Assembly (NCBI GenBank): GCA_003537495.1
Contig: DPSB01000089.1
Location: 1 to 6,329 of the forward strand
DNA from: Cytophagales bacterium
GTDB lineage: Bacteria > Bacteroidota > Bacteroidia > Cytophagales > Cyclobacteriaceae
Length of the DNA stretch: 6,329 bases
Direction: 5' to 3'
Shown: piece by piece, positions 1-6,329 of the stretch
Layout: each line of letters begins with the position of its first letter
Position numbering within the stretch: position 1 is the stretch's first letter
Translations under genes and position numbers: made by a program
The notes under the pieces: model-generated
Databases searched by the model: none
What the model saw: only the letters and a program-made list of their open reading frames with translations
Told to the model about the DNA's origin: nothing

Positions 1-1
1 T

Positions 2-1327
2 GTAAACGAACCCGATCCCGTGCCAGATAGCATTAAGATTACTGTAAACCTCGCCAACAAAAAACAAGAAATGATTGGCTTTGGAGGTGCGCTTACCTGG
101 TACAGCAACTGGCTTACTACGCATAACAAAGCAAATGAAATAGCCGACCTGATGTTTACCGATTTGGGCATTGATATTATCCGGCTAAAAACCTGGTATT
201 ATCCTGACAACTATCCAACCAACAAGGCAGTAAGCAATATGTCGAACATCGGAAACAATGATTATGCGAAAGCCCATTGGGATGCCACAAACCAATTGTA
301 CGAGATGGCTAAAGAAAGAGACGCCAGCATAAAAACATTGTTATGTTCCTGGGGGCCGCCCGTATCGTTAAAAGATAACAACTCTCTGCGCGAGGGCACT
401 TTAAAAAAGGATGCAAATGGGTTTATGTACGATGAGTTTGCCGAATACTGGGATGATTTGCTGGAGTACACACCATTTGATCCGGACTACATCAGCATTC
501 AGAATGAACCCACCTATGTTAATTCAAACTGGACAACCTGCCGCTGGTCTATTAACGAAACGACTTTATTACCGGGATATAACACAGCACTTAACAAAAT
601 ATATGATAAAATAAAAAACCGCACACACGTACCACTATTGGTTGGCCCCGAGTCTCAGGATATTCCAACGTTTGGTCCGTTTGTAAATGTGCTAAAGGAT
701 AATCCAAACGCTGCTGTGTTTGGATGGCACCCTTACAATGTTAACTCCACCACATCAGCATCGGCCATTACTACTTCCCTCAGAAATGTAGGAGCCTTTT
801 CAACTAAGCCCAATATCATGACAGAGTTTTCGGATAATCTGTCGTGGTTTAATACAGCCTTGTTTATACAAGAGTCGCTAACCGAGGCTAACACCTCCGC
901 TTATATCTATTGGAAATTGATGTGGGCGACACCTGCTTCGGGCGAAGATGCAGCCATGATCAGTACCGGCTCCAGCCCAACCACACCGTATGTGATTACA
1001 CCGTACTACCATCTTATTAAACACTTTTCAAAAAACATAGATGCTGGTTATCATCGCGTAGAAACCACTACTGCCACTATGCCAGCATCCAATCTGGTTA
1101 CATCGGCATTTGTAAATCCGGATAATACAAAAACCACCATCGTTGTTGTTAACAATGGAACCTCGGCTTCTAAAGTACATTTTGCAGCCGAAGGAAAAAC
1201 AGCCAAAAGCATTAAGGTGGTGCAAAGCAAAGAAGGAAGTTACTATCAAACAGTATCAACCACATCGCCCACAAAATCGTTAAGCCTTCCAGCCAAGACC
1301 ATCACAACCATTGTTCTTGAATTTTGA
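2..1327 (+). CDS. GH30-family glycoside hydrolase, 5'-truncated by the window edge
   Basis: Probable retaining endo-acting hydrolase of glycoside hydrolase family 30 (clan A, beta/alpha barrel plus side beta-sandwich). The reading frame is open to the left edge; 441 residues are visible, counting the codon at base 2 as 1. A GTG at position 20 could be read as a start, but the residues before it (VNEPDP) look like a Pro/acidic spacer after a lipoprotein or signal cleavage site, so the true start is probably upstream. Seen: the opening EMIGFGGALTW motif typical of GH30, SWGPPVSLK near residue 117, the acid/base in SIQNEP (Glu169), GWHPY near 243, and the nucleophile in MTEFSD (Glu275). Residues about 347-441 form the C-terminal beta domain, ending LPAKTITTIVLEF as many GH30 proteins do. 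No T9SS tail is present, so if surface-exposed it is likely a lipoprotein (inference). Members include glucuronoarabinoxylanases, beta-1,6-glucanases and glucosylceramidases; the exact substrate is not decided. It is followed directly by a GH26 gene. Confidence 0.86.
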   Translation, partial: VNEPDPVPDSIKITVNLANKKQEMIGFGGALTWYSNWLTTHNKANEIADLMFTDLGIDIIRLKTWYYPDNYPTNKAVSNMSNIGNNDYAKAHWDATNQLYEMAKERDASIKTLLCSWGPPVSLKDNNSLREGTLKKDANGFMYDEFAEYWDDLLEYTPFDPDYISIQNEPTYVNSNWTTCRWSINETTLLPGYNTALNKIYDKIKNRTHVPLLVGPESQDIPTFGPFVNVLKDNPNAAVFGWHPYNVNSTTSASAITTSLRNVGAFSTKPNIMTEFSDNLSWFNTALFIQESLTEANTSAYIYWKLMWATPASGEDAAMISTGSSPTTPYVITPYYHLIKHFSKNIDAGYHRVETTTATMPASNLVTSAFVNPDNTKTTIVVVNNGTSASKVHFAAEGKTAKSIKVVQSKEGSYYQTVSTTSPTKSLSLPAKTITTIVLEF

Positions 1328-1329
1328 TG
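1324..1329 (+). promoter_or_regulatory. Stop-start overlap (TGATG) joining GH30 and GH26
   Basis: The bases TTGATG hold the GH30 stop TGA (1325-1327) and the GH26 start ATG (1327-1329), sharing one base. No Shine-Dalgarno-like sequence precedes it, only AT-rich coding sequence. The arrangement implies co-transcription and probably reinitiation by the same ribosome, so the two enzymes are likely made together. The overlapping in-frame TTG at 1324 is a less likely alternative start. Confidence 0.7.
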
Positions 1330-2703
1330 AGGAGATATTTTTTTCTGTTAATCTGTTGTCTTGGCTTGTTGCGTGTTTTTGCGCAGGTAGATGATTCTGC
1401 AACTGAAAAAACAGTAACACTTTATAATAACCTGAAGATAGTTCAGAACAGTAGCTACTTTCTTTTTGGTCAGGAATTTTTCAACAGCTTTAAATATAGT
1501 TCGGGCAGTGCGCATGGTGATAAAACCTATTCAGACAGCCACGAAGTGACCGGAGCTTATCCGGTTGTGTTAGGTTCAGACTTCCATTATTATCTCGATA
1601 AAAGCGAAACCGAAAGAGGCTATCACACTGAAGCGGTTAAGTGGGCCTATCAACAAGGGTTCATTGTTACGTTCGATTGGCACATCAGCGCCCGCAACAC
1701 ATCATCTTATACTTGCAGTGGCTCGCCCGTTAACCTGGCCAAGAATATTGCCAACGGAAATACAAATGGCGATCGCGATTGGTACCTGGCCGAACTGGAT
1801 AAAGTTATCGACATTATTAACAATGATTTGGTAGTGAATGAAGAAAAAATCCCCATTGTGTTCAGACCGCTGCACGAGATGAATGGCAATTGGTTTTGGT
1901 GGGGCGCGGCCTGTTCGGGTTTTACACCAACCGACTACAGAGCCTTATACCAGCTAACGGTTGACTATGTGAAAGCTCGTACAAACAACGTTTTATTTTG
2001 CTGGTCGCCCAACAGCCCGGTTAATAGTTCAATTCTTTCTAATTATTATCCGGGCGATGCGTATGTAGATATTGTGGGTTTGGATATCTATGAAATTACA
2101 GCCGATCCGTTTCGCCAATACATGGGTGCATTAGTAGATTTTGCAGCTGCGCATAACAAAGTGGCCGTGTTAAGCGAAACCGGCTATAGAAACGACACGG
2201 GCAATGGCGATGCTGCCGCCAGATATTGGAACGATTCGGTATTGCCTGCAATTGTAAACGATCCTTCCGGAAAGGCACTTAATATAGCCTGGGCACTTAC
2301 GTGGATTAACTCCAGTTGGTCGCACCCGTATGTTCCACATGTTACCAGTACCTCAACCGCCAAACAAAGTTTTATCAATTTTAAGAACTCAAAACACGTG
2401 GTGTTTAGCGACAAAGCCGAATCGATGTACGAACCATTGATCGTGTTGTCAACGTCAAATGAAAACGAGGCAATGGTTCAGGTTACTCAAGACAGGCATC
2501 AGCTTATGGTGAAGTTTACAGGCTTTGCATCACCTGTATGGGTAAGCATTCACGATACATCGGGCAAAAAGATTGGAGAAGAAAAAACGAGTATGCCGGA
2601 AATTACCTTTTCGACTGAAAAGTTTATGATTAAACCGGGCGTTTACATTATTAAGGTTGCAAGTGCAACAAAAACGGCTACTCAGAAAGTGTTAGTACGG
2701 TAA
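1327..2703 (+). CDS. GH26 endo-beta-mannanase-like enzyme with T9SS sorting domain
   Basis: Likely secreted retaining endo-1,4-beta-mannanase of family GH26, 458 residues from the ATG at 1327. A TTG at 1324 in the same frame would add one residue, but ATG is preferred: it overlaps the GH30 stop as TGATG and suits translational coupling. Residues 1-19 form a type I signal peptide ending RVFA|Q. The catalytic domain spans about 30-365. The acid/base is Glu184 in RPLHEMNGNWFWWG, a GH26 hallmark, and the nucleophile is Glu284 in VLSETGYR, exactly 100 residues later. Other barrel landmarks are FGQEF, TFDWHIS, FCWSPN and DIVGLDIYE. About residues 383-458 form a beta-rich C-terminal sorting domain ending PGVYIIKV...TQKVLVR, which predicts export through the type IX system. 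The gene ends in tandem stops (TAA TAG). GH26 also contains beta-1,3-xylanases and lichenases; the WFWWG-containing motif favours mannanase, but substrate remains an inference. Together with GH30 and the downstream regulator it looks like part of a hemicellulose locus. Confidence 0.93.
   Translation: MRRYFFLLICCLGLLRVFAQVDDSATEKTVTLYNNLKIVQNSSYFLFGQEFFNSFKYSSGSAHGDKTYSDSHEVTGAYPVVLGSDFHYYLDKSETERGYHTEAVKWAYQQGFIVTFDWHISARNTSSYTCSGSPVNLAKNIANGNTNGDRDWYLAELDKVIDIINNDLVVNEEKIPIVFRPLHEMNGNWFWWGAACSGFTPTDYRALYQLTVDYVKARTNNVLFCWSPNSPVNSSILSNYYPGDAYVDIVGLDIYEITADPFRQYMGALVDFAAAHNKVAVLSETGYRNDTGNGDAAARYWNDSVLPAIVNDPSGKALNIAWALTWINSSWSHPYVPHVTSTSTAKQSFINFKNSKHVVFSDKAESMYEPLIVLSTSNENEAMVQVTQDRHQLMVKFTGFASPVWVSIHDTSGKKIGEEKTSMPEITFSTEKFMIKPGVYIIKVASATKTATQKVLVR
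2470..2700 (+). other. Type IX secretion C-terminal sorting domain of the GH26 enzyme
   Basis: Roughly the last 75 residues of the GH26 protein. The pattern VWVSIHDTSGKKIGEE, then a spacer, then KPGVYIIKV and a terminal TQKVLVR matches the type A sorting domain (Por_Secre_tail family) recognised by the T9SS outer-membrane machinery, after which the tail is normally cleaved. The YPNP-like motif that usually opens such domains is not seen; VTQDRHQLMVKF stands in its place. The assignment therefore rests on the middle and C-terminal motifs. Confidence 0.8.
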
Positions 2704-2713
2704 TAGAACAAGT

Positions 2714-2727
2714 AAACTGATTAGTTT
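2714..2727. repeat. Small inverted repeat after the GH26 stop codons
   Basis: AAACT and AGTTT form perfect 5-base arms around a four-base GATT loop, 8 bases after the tandem stops of GH26. The stem is short and AT-rich and has no following T-run, so it is not a convincing intrinsic terminator. It overlaps TTAGTTTG at 2721-2728, which matches the Bacteroidota -7 promoter consensus TAnnTTTG at all defined positions but the second. No matching -33 element is clear upstream, so a promoter here is only a weak possibility. Confidence 0.3.
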
Positions 2728-2736
2728 GGTTTGCAC

Positions 2737-2760
2737 GAATAAAATCAATAGCTTTTATTC
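2737..2760. repeat. Perfect 8-base inverted repeat abutting the HTCS start codon
   Basis: GAATAAAA (2737-2744) and TTTTATTC (2753-2760) are exact reverse complements separated by an eight-base loop, and the right arm ends on the base before the HTCS ATG. As RNA it could fold into a weak AU-rich hairpin next to the start; as DNA it could be an operator-like dyad. There is no G/A-rich ribosome site in the gap, as is usual in Bacteroidota. The repeat itself is certain; any function is inference, since short AT-rich dyads also arise by chance. Confidence 0.5.
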
Positions 2761-5700
2761 ATGAAAATTCCAGCAGCACATAAGCAACATGGCCACACCT
2801 TACTCTGCGTTGGGCTGCTGATAATATTCCTGTTCCCGTTAAGGGGACTTACGCAACCAGCGGAGTTACACAAGAAGAAACTGGTATTTGATCAACTTCA
2901 TGAAGAACAGAGCTTATCGCAAAGTTCTATTAATTGCATTTTGCAGGATAGTGAAGGTTACCTGTGGATAGGAACCTGGTCTGGTTTGATTCGCTATGAT
3001 GGCTATACTACAACAGTATTTCATTCCGAAAATCAACCTGGCAAACTTCAAAGTAATAAGATACTTACACTTTATGAAGACCACTCAGGCTTTCTTTGGA
3101 TTGGTACCCACATGGGGGGACTTTTCAGGTATAACAAAAACACCAACACATTTGAAAAATTTGCTCATGATGAAAAAGACCCAACCAGTCTGAGTAATAA
3201 TAATGTGCGCGCAATACAAGAAGATGCTACCGGCAATTTATGGGTAGGCACCGAGAATGGTATCAATATTCTGAAAAAGGACACACCCGGTTTTCTTCAC
3301 ATTACTACCGAAACAGCCCCTACGCTAACACAAAATTTTATTACAGCAATACATCGGTCGGCCAATAACGAAATGTGGATTGGTACAACCTATGGCCTAA
3401 ACAAATTGCAAAGCCGAAGCGACCGTTATGAATTTAAAAGTTATCTGTACAATAAAGATTCAATCAATCATGCATTACATAATCACATCTATGGTATTGC
3501 AAGTTTGCCAACCGAAAATGGTACGGGTATCTGGTTAACCACCAAAGAGGGCCTTAAGGTTCTTATAAACGGAACATTAACCAGTTACCGGGTGCCTAAT
3601 AAACCACCCAGTTATAATTTGTTCAGTAGTGTTTTAGTGGTGCCGGGCGATAGACCCTATCTGGTTGCAGGTTCTGAGGCGGGTATTTCATTTTTTGATG
3701 TTGCCGCTATGCAGTTTGACGAAACTGTTCCTACAGGCTCTGACGAAATGAATTTAAGTCATGGCTCCATCACATCCTTGTACATGGATAGAGGAGGTGT
3801 ACTTTGGGTGGGAACAAAAAAAGGCATCAATAAATTTGATTCGTACACAAAAGAGTTCGAATCGTTTGAGGTTTCGCAGTTCGATAAAACAAAAAGTATA
3901 ATTACGGGCGTTCAGATCTCAGCCATCGGTGGCTATTGGATTGCTACCATCGGTGGCGGCCTTTATAAGTTTGATGGTAATAGTTCCTTCACCAAATATA
4001 GATTCGCTACAAAAGAGGAAAACACGTTTACAGAGTTTGTTCAAAATTTGTATTCCGATGAGAAGGGAAATATCTGGGTGGGTACAGCGGGTGCGGGTGT
4101 GTATCATTTTAATGAACACCAACTCACCAGTTCTGAAATAACATCCTTCAATCACTATTCAACACAAACCACTCCCGTACTAAGCGATAATTACATTATG
4201 TCAATTACAAGTGACGGTCGGGATAATGTATTGATTGGAACGTGGAGCGGTGGGTTATATAAAATTCTGCAACATGGCGATGTGATAAAATACCAGGACC
4301 CACGATTAGCAACTGCGCCCATAGTTGTTTCGTATGTAGATCGATCGGGCACCGCCTGGGTAGGCACGCGCGGTAATGGTTTTTATAGTGTTAAAGAGAA
4401 TGGCGAAGAGTTAATAGTAGATCACTACAAACGATCGGAGACGAACAGCATCAACGATAATTTCATTAACTGTATTTACGAAGATCATGCCGGTATTTTC
4501 TGGCTTGCTACCGATGGGGGTTTAAGTTCGTTTGATAGAAGGCTTAATGTTTTTGAAAATTACGACATAGAAGGCGGCCCTAGCAATAATGTAATAGTCA
4601 GTATTCTGGAAGATAATGAAGGCAAGCTTTGGCTTGCACATTGGAATGGCCTCACGGTAATTGATCCATCAGACCAAACCTGGATGCGCAACTACGATCG
4701 TAACGATCACATTATGGGGGGCTTTTTTTATAATAATGTTTGCGTTAAAAACCCAGAAGGGCAGTTGTTGTTTGCCGGATCAGAGGGTTTTAACCGCATC
4801 GACTCAAAAAAAATTGTACAGCGCCCCGAAGAATTTCCATTAGCGATTACACAATTTGAATTGTTTGGTAAAGATGTGGCGCAGGGCGAAATGGTAAACG
4901 ATAGGGTATTACTGGCACAACCACTTCGCAATAATTCTGAAATAGAATTGAAGCACTTCGAAAATTCCATAGCATTTGAATTTGCCTCGCTCGATTTTGC
5001 AGCTCCCGCAAAAATAAGATATGCCTACATGTTGGAAGGCTTTAACGATACCTGGAGCTATACAACCAGCGAAAGACGTTTTGCCAATTATACCAACCTG
5101 AATCCGGGCACGTACACATTCAAAGTAAAAGCTTCTGGTATTGATGGTATCTGGCAGGAAAAATACAGTCAGTTTACAGTTGTAATAAATCCACCGTGGT
5201 GGAAAACATATTGGGCGGCTTTGCTTTATGTGTTGTTAGGTTTTGCCGCACTATATGTGTTTAGAAAATTTGTATTGTTACGCGCTAACCTGATGCACGA
5301 TATAAAATTAGAGCGATTGCAACGCGAGAATCTGGAAAAACTCAACAAGGCTAAGTTAGATTTCTTCACTAACATCTCGCATGAGTTCCGCACACCCCTT
5401 ACGTTGATTCTTGGCCCGCTACAATCGTTGCTGGAATCAAGCGAGGTGGGCAAACATGCGCGAAATCAACTATTCAGAATCAATAATAATTCGCAACGAT
5501 TATTACGATTAGTAAACCAGTTGCTTGATTTCAGAAAAGCCGAATCAGGTAATCTTAACCTCAAGGTTTCCGAAGGGAATATAGTACGCTTTGCACGCGA
5601 AATAAAACTTTCATTCGATACACTGGCCGAGCAATTGCGGATTACCTTCAAGATGGAAGCAAGCGCTGAGAACATTAAAGTATGGTTCGATCGCGATCAG

Positions 5701-6329
5701 TTTGAAAAGATTCTCTTCAACTTGTTATCAAATGCATTTAAACACACCCAGGAAGGTGGAAGAATTACATTGAAGATTGTTGATGCCGGAGATGAAGTTC
5801 AGATAATCGTAGAAGATTCTGGCCGCGGCATCCGTCAGGAACACTTTGATCAGATTTTTCAGACATTTTTTAGTTACGATGAAGATAAACATCATACGGG
5901 AACAGGCATTGGACTTGCGCTTTCCAAAAGCCTGATAGATATGCATCATGGAAAAATTGAAGTGCAGAGTAAAGAAGGCGAGTTCAGTCGCTTCATCATC
6001 TCACTCAAGAAAGGAAGTACGCATTTCAGTGATGACGAAATCCAAAATCTATCTGACGATCTGGAATCTATGGATTATTATCCGGCATTAACCGAGCCAA
6101 TGCTGGACTCAACACCAAATGAAACTCCAGATCAGCAAAAAGACACACAAACGCTACCGCGGATGTTGATAGTAGAAGACACAGCAGAGGTGCGCACTTA
6201 TATTAAATCTATTTTTGAAAATAGCTATACTATACTGGAGGCTACACAAGGCGAAGAAGGTTGGACACAAGCCTTGGAGAATATACCAGACATTATTATA
6301 AGTGATGTAATGATGCCTGTAATGGATGG
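2761..6329 (+). CDS. Hybrid two-component system (HTCS) sensor-regulator, 3'-truncated
   Basis: Membrane sensor kinase and response regulator in one chain, the usual activator of Bacteroidota polysaccharide loci. The frame is open from ATG 2761 to the right edge (1189 codons), with no frameshift. Residues 13-33 are a hydrophobic signal sequence ending near GLTQP. Residues 57-681 carry 14 propeller blades, the periplasmic sugar sensor. About 736-811 is a Y_Y_Y domain, followed by PPWWKTYWA and a membrane helix at about 817-835. The cytoplasmic kinase has the phospho-acceptor His874 in NISHEFRTPL, N-box Asn991 in LLSNAFKHT, Asp1019 in VEDSGRGI and GTGIGLALS at 1047-1055. A polar linker (about 1087-1132) leads to a receiver domain with the acidic pair Glu1139/Asp1140 and phospho-acceptor Asp1182 in IISDVMMP. 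The sequence stops in MPVMDG. Family members usually continue to an AraC-type DNA-binding domain near 1300-1400 residues, expected just outside the window. All visible catalytic residues are intact. It starts 57 bases after the GH26 gene, so it may be co-transcribed or have its own weak promoter. The ligand is probably an oligosaccharide from the polymer cut by the neighbouring enzymes (inference). Confidence 0.95.
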   Translation, partial: MKIPAAHKQHGHTLLCVGLLIIFLFPLRGLTQPAELHKKKLVFDQLHEEQSLSQSSINCILQDSEGYLWIGTWSGLIRYDGYTTTVFHSENQPGKLQSNKILTLYEDHSGFLWIGTHMGGLFRYNKNTNTFEKFAHDEKDPTSLSNNNVRAIQEDATGNLWVGTENGINILKKDTPGFLHITTETAPTLTQNFITAIHRSANNEMWIGTTYGLNKLQSRSDRYEFKSYLYNKDSINHALHNHIYGIASLPTENGTGIWLTTKEGLKVLINGTLTSYRVPNKPPSYNLFSSVLVVPGDRPYLVAGSEAGISFFDVAAMQFDETVPTGSDEMNLSHGSITSLYMDRGGVLWVGTKKGINKFDSYTKEFESFEVSQFDKTKSIITGVQISAIGGYWIATIGGGLYKFDGNSSFTKYRFATKEENTFTEFVQNLYSDEKGNIWVGTAGAGVYHFNEHQLTSSEITSFNHYSTQTTPVLSDNYIMSITSDGRDNVLIGTWSGGLYKILQHGDVIKYQDPRLATAPIVVSYVDRSGTAWVGTRGNGFYSVKENGEELIVDHYKRSETNSINDNFINCIYEDHAGIFWLATDGGLSSFDRRLNVFENYDIEGGPSNNVIVSILEDNEGKLWLAHWNGLTVIDPSDQTWMRNYDRNDHIMGGFFYNNVCVKNPEGQLLFAGSEGFNRIDSKKIVQRPEEFPLAITQFELFGKDVAQGEMVNDRVLLAQPLRNNSEIELKHFENSIAFEFASLDFAAPAKIRYAYMLEGFNDTWSYTTSERRFANYTNLNPGTYTFKVKASGIDGIWQEKYSQFTVVINPPWWKTYWAALLYVLLGFAALYVFRKFVLLRANLMHDIKLERLQRENLEKLNKAKLDFFTNISHEFRTPLTLILGPLQSLLESSEVGKHARNQLFRINNNSQRLLRLVNQLLDFRKAESGNLNLKVSEGNIVRFAREIKLSFDTLAEQLRITFKMEASAENIKVWFDRDQFEKILFNLLSNAFKHTQEGGRITLKIVDAGDEVQIIVEDSGRGIRQEHFDQIFQTFFSYDEDKHHTGTGIGLALSKSLIDMHHGKIEVQSKEGEFSRFIISLKKGSTHFSDDEIQNLSDDLESMDYYPALTEPMLDSTPNETPDQQKDTQTLPRMLIVEDTAEVRTYIKSIFENSYTILEATQGEEGWTQALENIPDIIISDVMMPVMD
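2929..4803 (+). other. Fourteen-blade double beta-propeller sensor of the HTCS
   Basis: I count 14 repeats of the form hxxhxxDxxGxhWhGTxxGhxxhD. The W position, or its substitute, falls at residues 69, 113, 161, 206, 258, 301, 349, 393, 439, 491, 533, 581, 624 and 670, a regular spacing of 42-52 residues. Fourteen blades fit the two seven-bladed propellers known from HTCS sensors, followed by the Y_Y_Y domain. Blades 6, 10 and 14 have Leu in place of the Trp; blades 5 and 8 lack the usual D-x-x-G turn, and blade 6 reads PGDRPYLVAG. Ligand is normally bound at the interface of propellers, so this region should set sugar specificity. Confidence 0.88.

Noticed and set aside
1327..1365. Possible lipobox at LLICC in the GH26 signal peptide
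   Set aside because: The residue before the first Cys is Ile, not Gly/Ala/Ser, and the Cys lies inside the hydrophobic core at residue 10. A type I site at VFA|Q fits better and agrees with the T9SS tail.
262..2414. Short open frames of 60-76 codons on the opposite strand inside GH30 and GH26
   Set aside because: They lie wholly within two well-supported genes, show no recognisable domain, and are what chance frames in such coding sequence look like.
2704..2760. Intrinsic terminator between GH26 and HTCS
   Set aside because: Both inverted repeats are short and AT-rich, and neither is followed by a T-run, so termination is not supported.
3923..3957. An 11-base direct repeat (CCATCGGTGGC) 24 bases apart
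   Set aside because: It encodes related Ile-Gly-Gly residues in phase within propeller blade 8, so it is best explained by the protein repeat or a chance micro-duplication.
2996..4843. Short forward open frames in other phases inside the HTCS gene
   Set aside because: The HTCS frame runs unbroken through them with regular propeller repeats; the overlapping frames have no domain or start-site support.
5689..5698. Ten-base palindrome GATCGCGATC (and GCGATCGC at 1769-1776)
   Set aside because: Both lie inside conserved coding sequence and the amino acids account for them; isolated palindromes of this size are common.
6169..6329. Possibility that the regulator is a plain hybrid kinase without a DNA-binding domain
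   Set aside because: It cannot be judged here because the window ends within the receiver domain; the propeller, Y_Y_Y and kinase layout matches HTCS proteins that normally end in an AraC-type domain.

Overview
The window looks like part of a carbohydrate-use locus from a Bacteroidota (Bacteroidetes) bacterium. Three observations point there. The regulator is a hybrid two-component system of the Bacteroidota type (double propeller, Y_Y_Y domain, kinase and receiver in one chain). The GH26 enzyme ends in a type IX secretion (T9SS) C-terminal signal. No Shine-Dalgarno sequences are visible and base composition is moderately AT-rich. A T9SS-bearing lineage such as Cytophagales, Flavobacteriia or Chitinophagia fits better than gut Bacteroides, but the genus cannot be read from this sequence.

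Layout, all on the + strand and almost without gaps. (1) Positions 2-1327: the 3' part of a glycoside hydrolase family 30 (GH30) gene, open at the left edge. (2) Positions 1327-2703: a complete GH26 gene, probably an endo-beta-mannanase, with an N-terminal signal peptide and a C-terminal T9SS sorting domain. It overlaps the GH30 stop codon by one base (TGATG). (3) Positions 2704-2760: a 57-base gap holding two small inverted repeats, one of which ends exactly at the next start codon. (4) Position 2761 to the right edge: a hybrid two-component system (HTCS) regulator, cut off inside its receiver domain. No stretch over 300 bases lacks a gene, and no RNA gene, CRISPR array, insertion sequence or attachment site was seen.

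How they probably work together (inference from family knowledge): the two hydrolases attack a plant or algal hemicellulose outside the cell. The HTCS senses an oligosaccharide product in the periplasm and switches on the enzyme genes through its receiver and a DNA-binding domain expected beyond the right edge. This is the standard logic of a polysaccharide utilization locus (PUL). No SusC/SusD pair is in view. GH26 favours beta-mannan as the target, while GH30 leaves xylan, beta-glucan or a mixed hemicellulose open.

I found no clearly undescribed system. The points most worth checking are the unplaced GH30 subfamily, the sorting domain lacking its usual YPNP motif, and the palindrome abutting the regulator start.
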